DNA of 5,461 nt from Akkermansia sp. (lineage in GTDB: Bacteria; Verrucomicrobiota; Verrucomicrobiia; Verrucomicrobiales; Akkermansiaceae), in the NCBI GenBank assembly GCA_017555465.1, contig JAFZGH010000317.1, positions 1-5,461 of the forward strand, read 5' to 3'. Positions within the stretch are counted from its first letter, which is position 1. Every line of letters begins with the position of its first letter. A program made the translations under genes and the position numbers. Shown here one piece after another: positions 5,435-5,461 of the stretch. The notes beneath the pieces were generated by a model. It was not told where the DNA came from. It was given only the letters and a program-made list of their open reading frames with translations, and searched no databases.

Positions 5435-5461
5435 AAGTCATACTTTTCGCTTGCCAGTTTC

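Noticed and set aside
1..5461. CRISPR array, tRNA/rRNA genes, insertion sequence or attachment site
   Set aside because: I found no spaced direct repeats, cloverleaf-like segment, transposase motif or terminal inverted repeats.

Overview
The window looks like chromosomal DNA of a mucin- or glycan-degrading, Gram-negative bacterium of the PVC group. Verrucomicrobiota of the Akkermansia type is my best guess. The grounds are a secreted-type sulfatase, a Sel1-repeat protein with a signal peptide, and an exosortase/EpsI pair (typical of Gram-negative bacteria with PEP-CTERM-like protein sorting), all in moderately GC-rich DNA. The organism is an inference; no rRNA or other taxonomic marker is present.

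Layout from left to right. (1) Positions 1-733, plus strand: the C-terminal part of a sulfatase whose start lies outside the window. (2) 770-2152, minus strand: an exported protein built almost entirely of Sel1/TPR-like helical repeats, convergent with the sulfatase across a 36-base gap. (3) 2153-2723: an AT-richer stretch with one unrecognised short minus-strand reading frame (about 2218-2565) and the strong hairpin terminator of the next gene. (4) 2724-3653, minus strand: class I ribose-phosphate pyrophosphokinase (PRPP synthase, prs), with all hallmark motifs. (5) 3654-3743: a short divergent control region with a perfect TTGACA -35 box and a 14-base perfect palindrome. (6) 3744-4712 and 4709-5410, plus strand: a membrane exosortase with the Cys/Arg/His triad, translationally coupled by an ATGA overlap to an EpsI-domain protein. 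(7) 5411-5461: a weak hairpin and the window end.

The exosortase and EpsI-like protein almost certainly work together: exosortases are thought to recognise C-terminal sorting tags of exported proteins, and EpsI-domain proteins are their common partners. No tagged substrate and no polysaccharide gene is visible here, so the pair's substrates must be encoded elsewhere. PRPP synthase is a housekeeping enzyme for nucleotide, histidine, tryptophan and NAD synthesis and shares only the divergent control region with the exosortase pair.

No clearly new system is present. The items most worth a second look are the orphan low-GC reading frame, the palindrome between the divergent promoters, the SD-less TTG start of the exosortase bracketed by T8 and A8 tracts, and the exosortase/EpsI pair with no substrate in sight.
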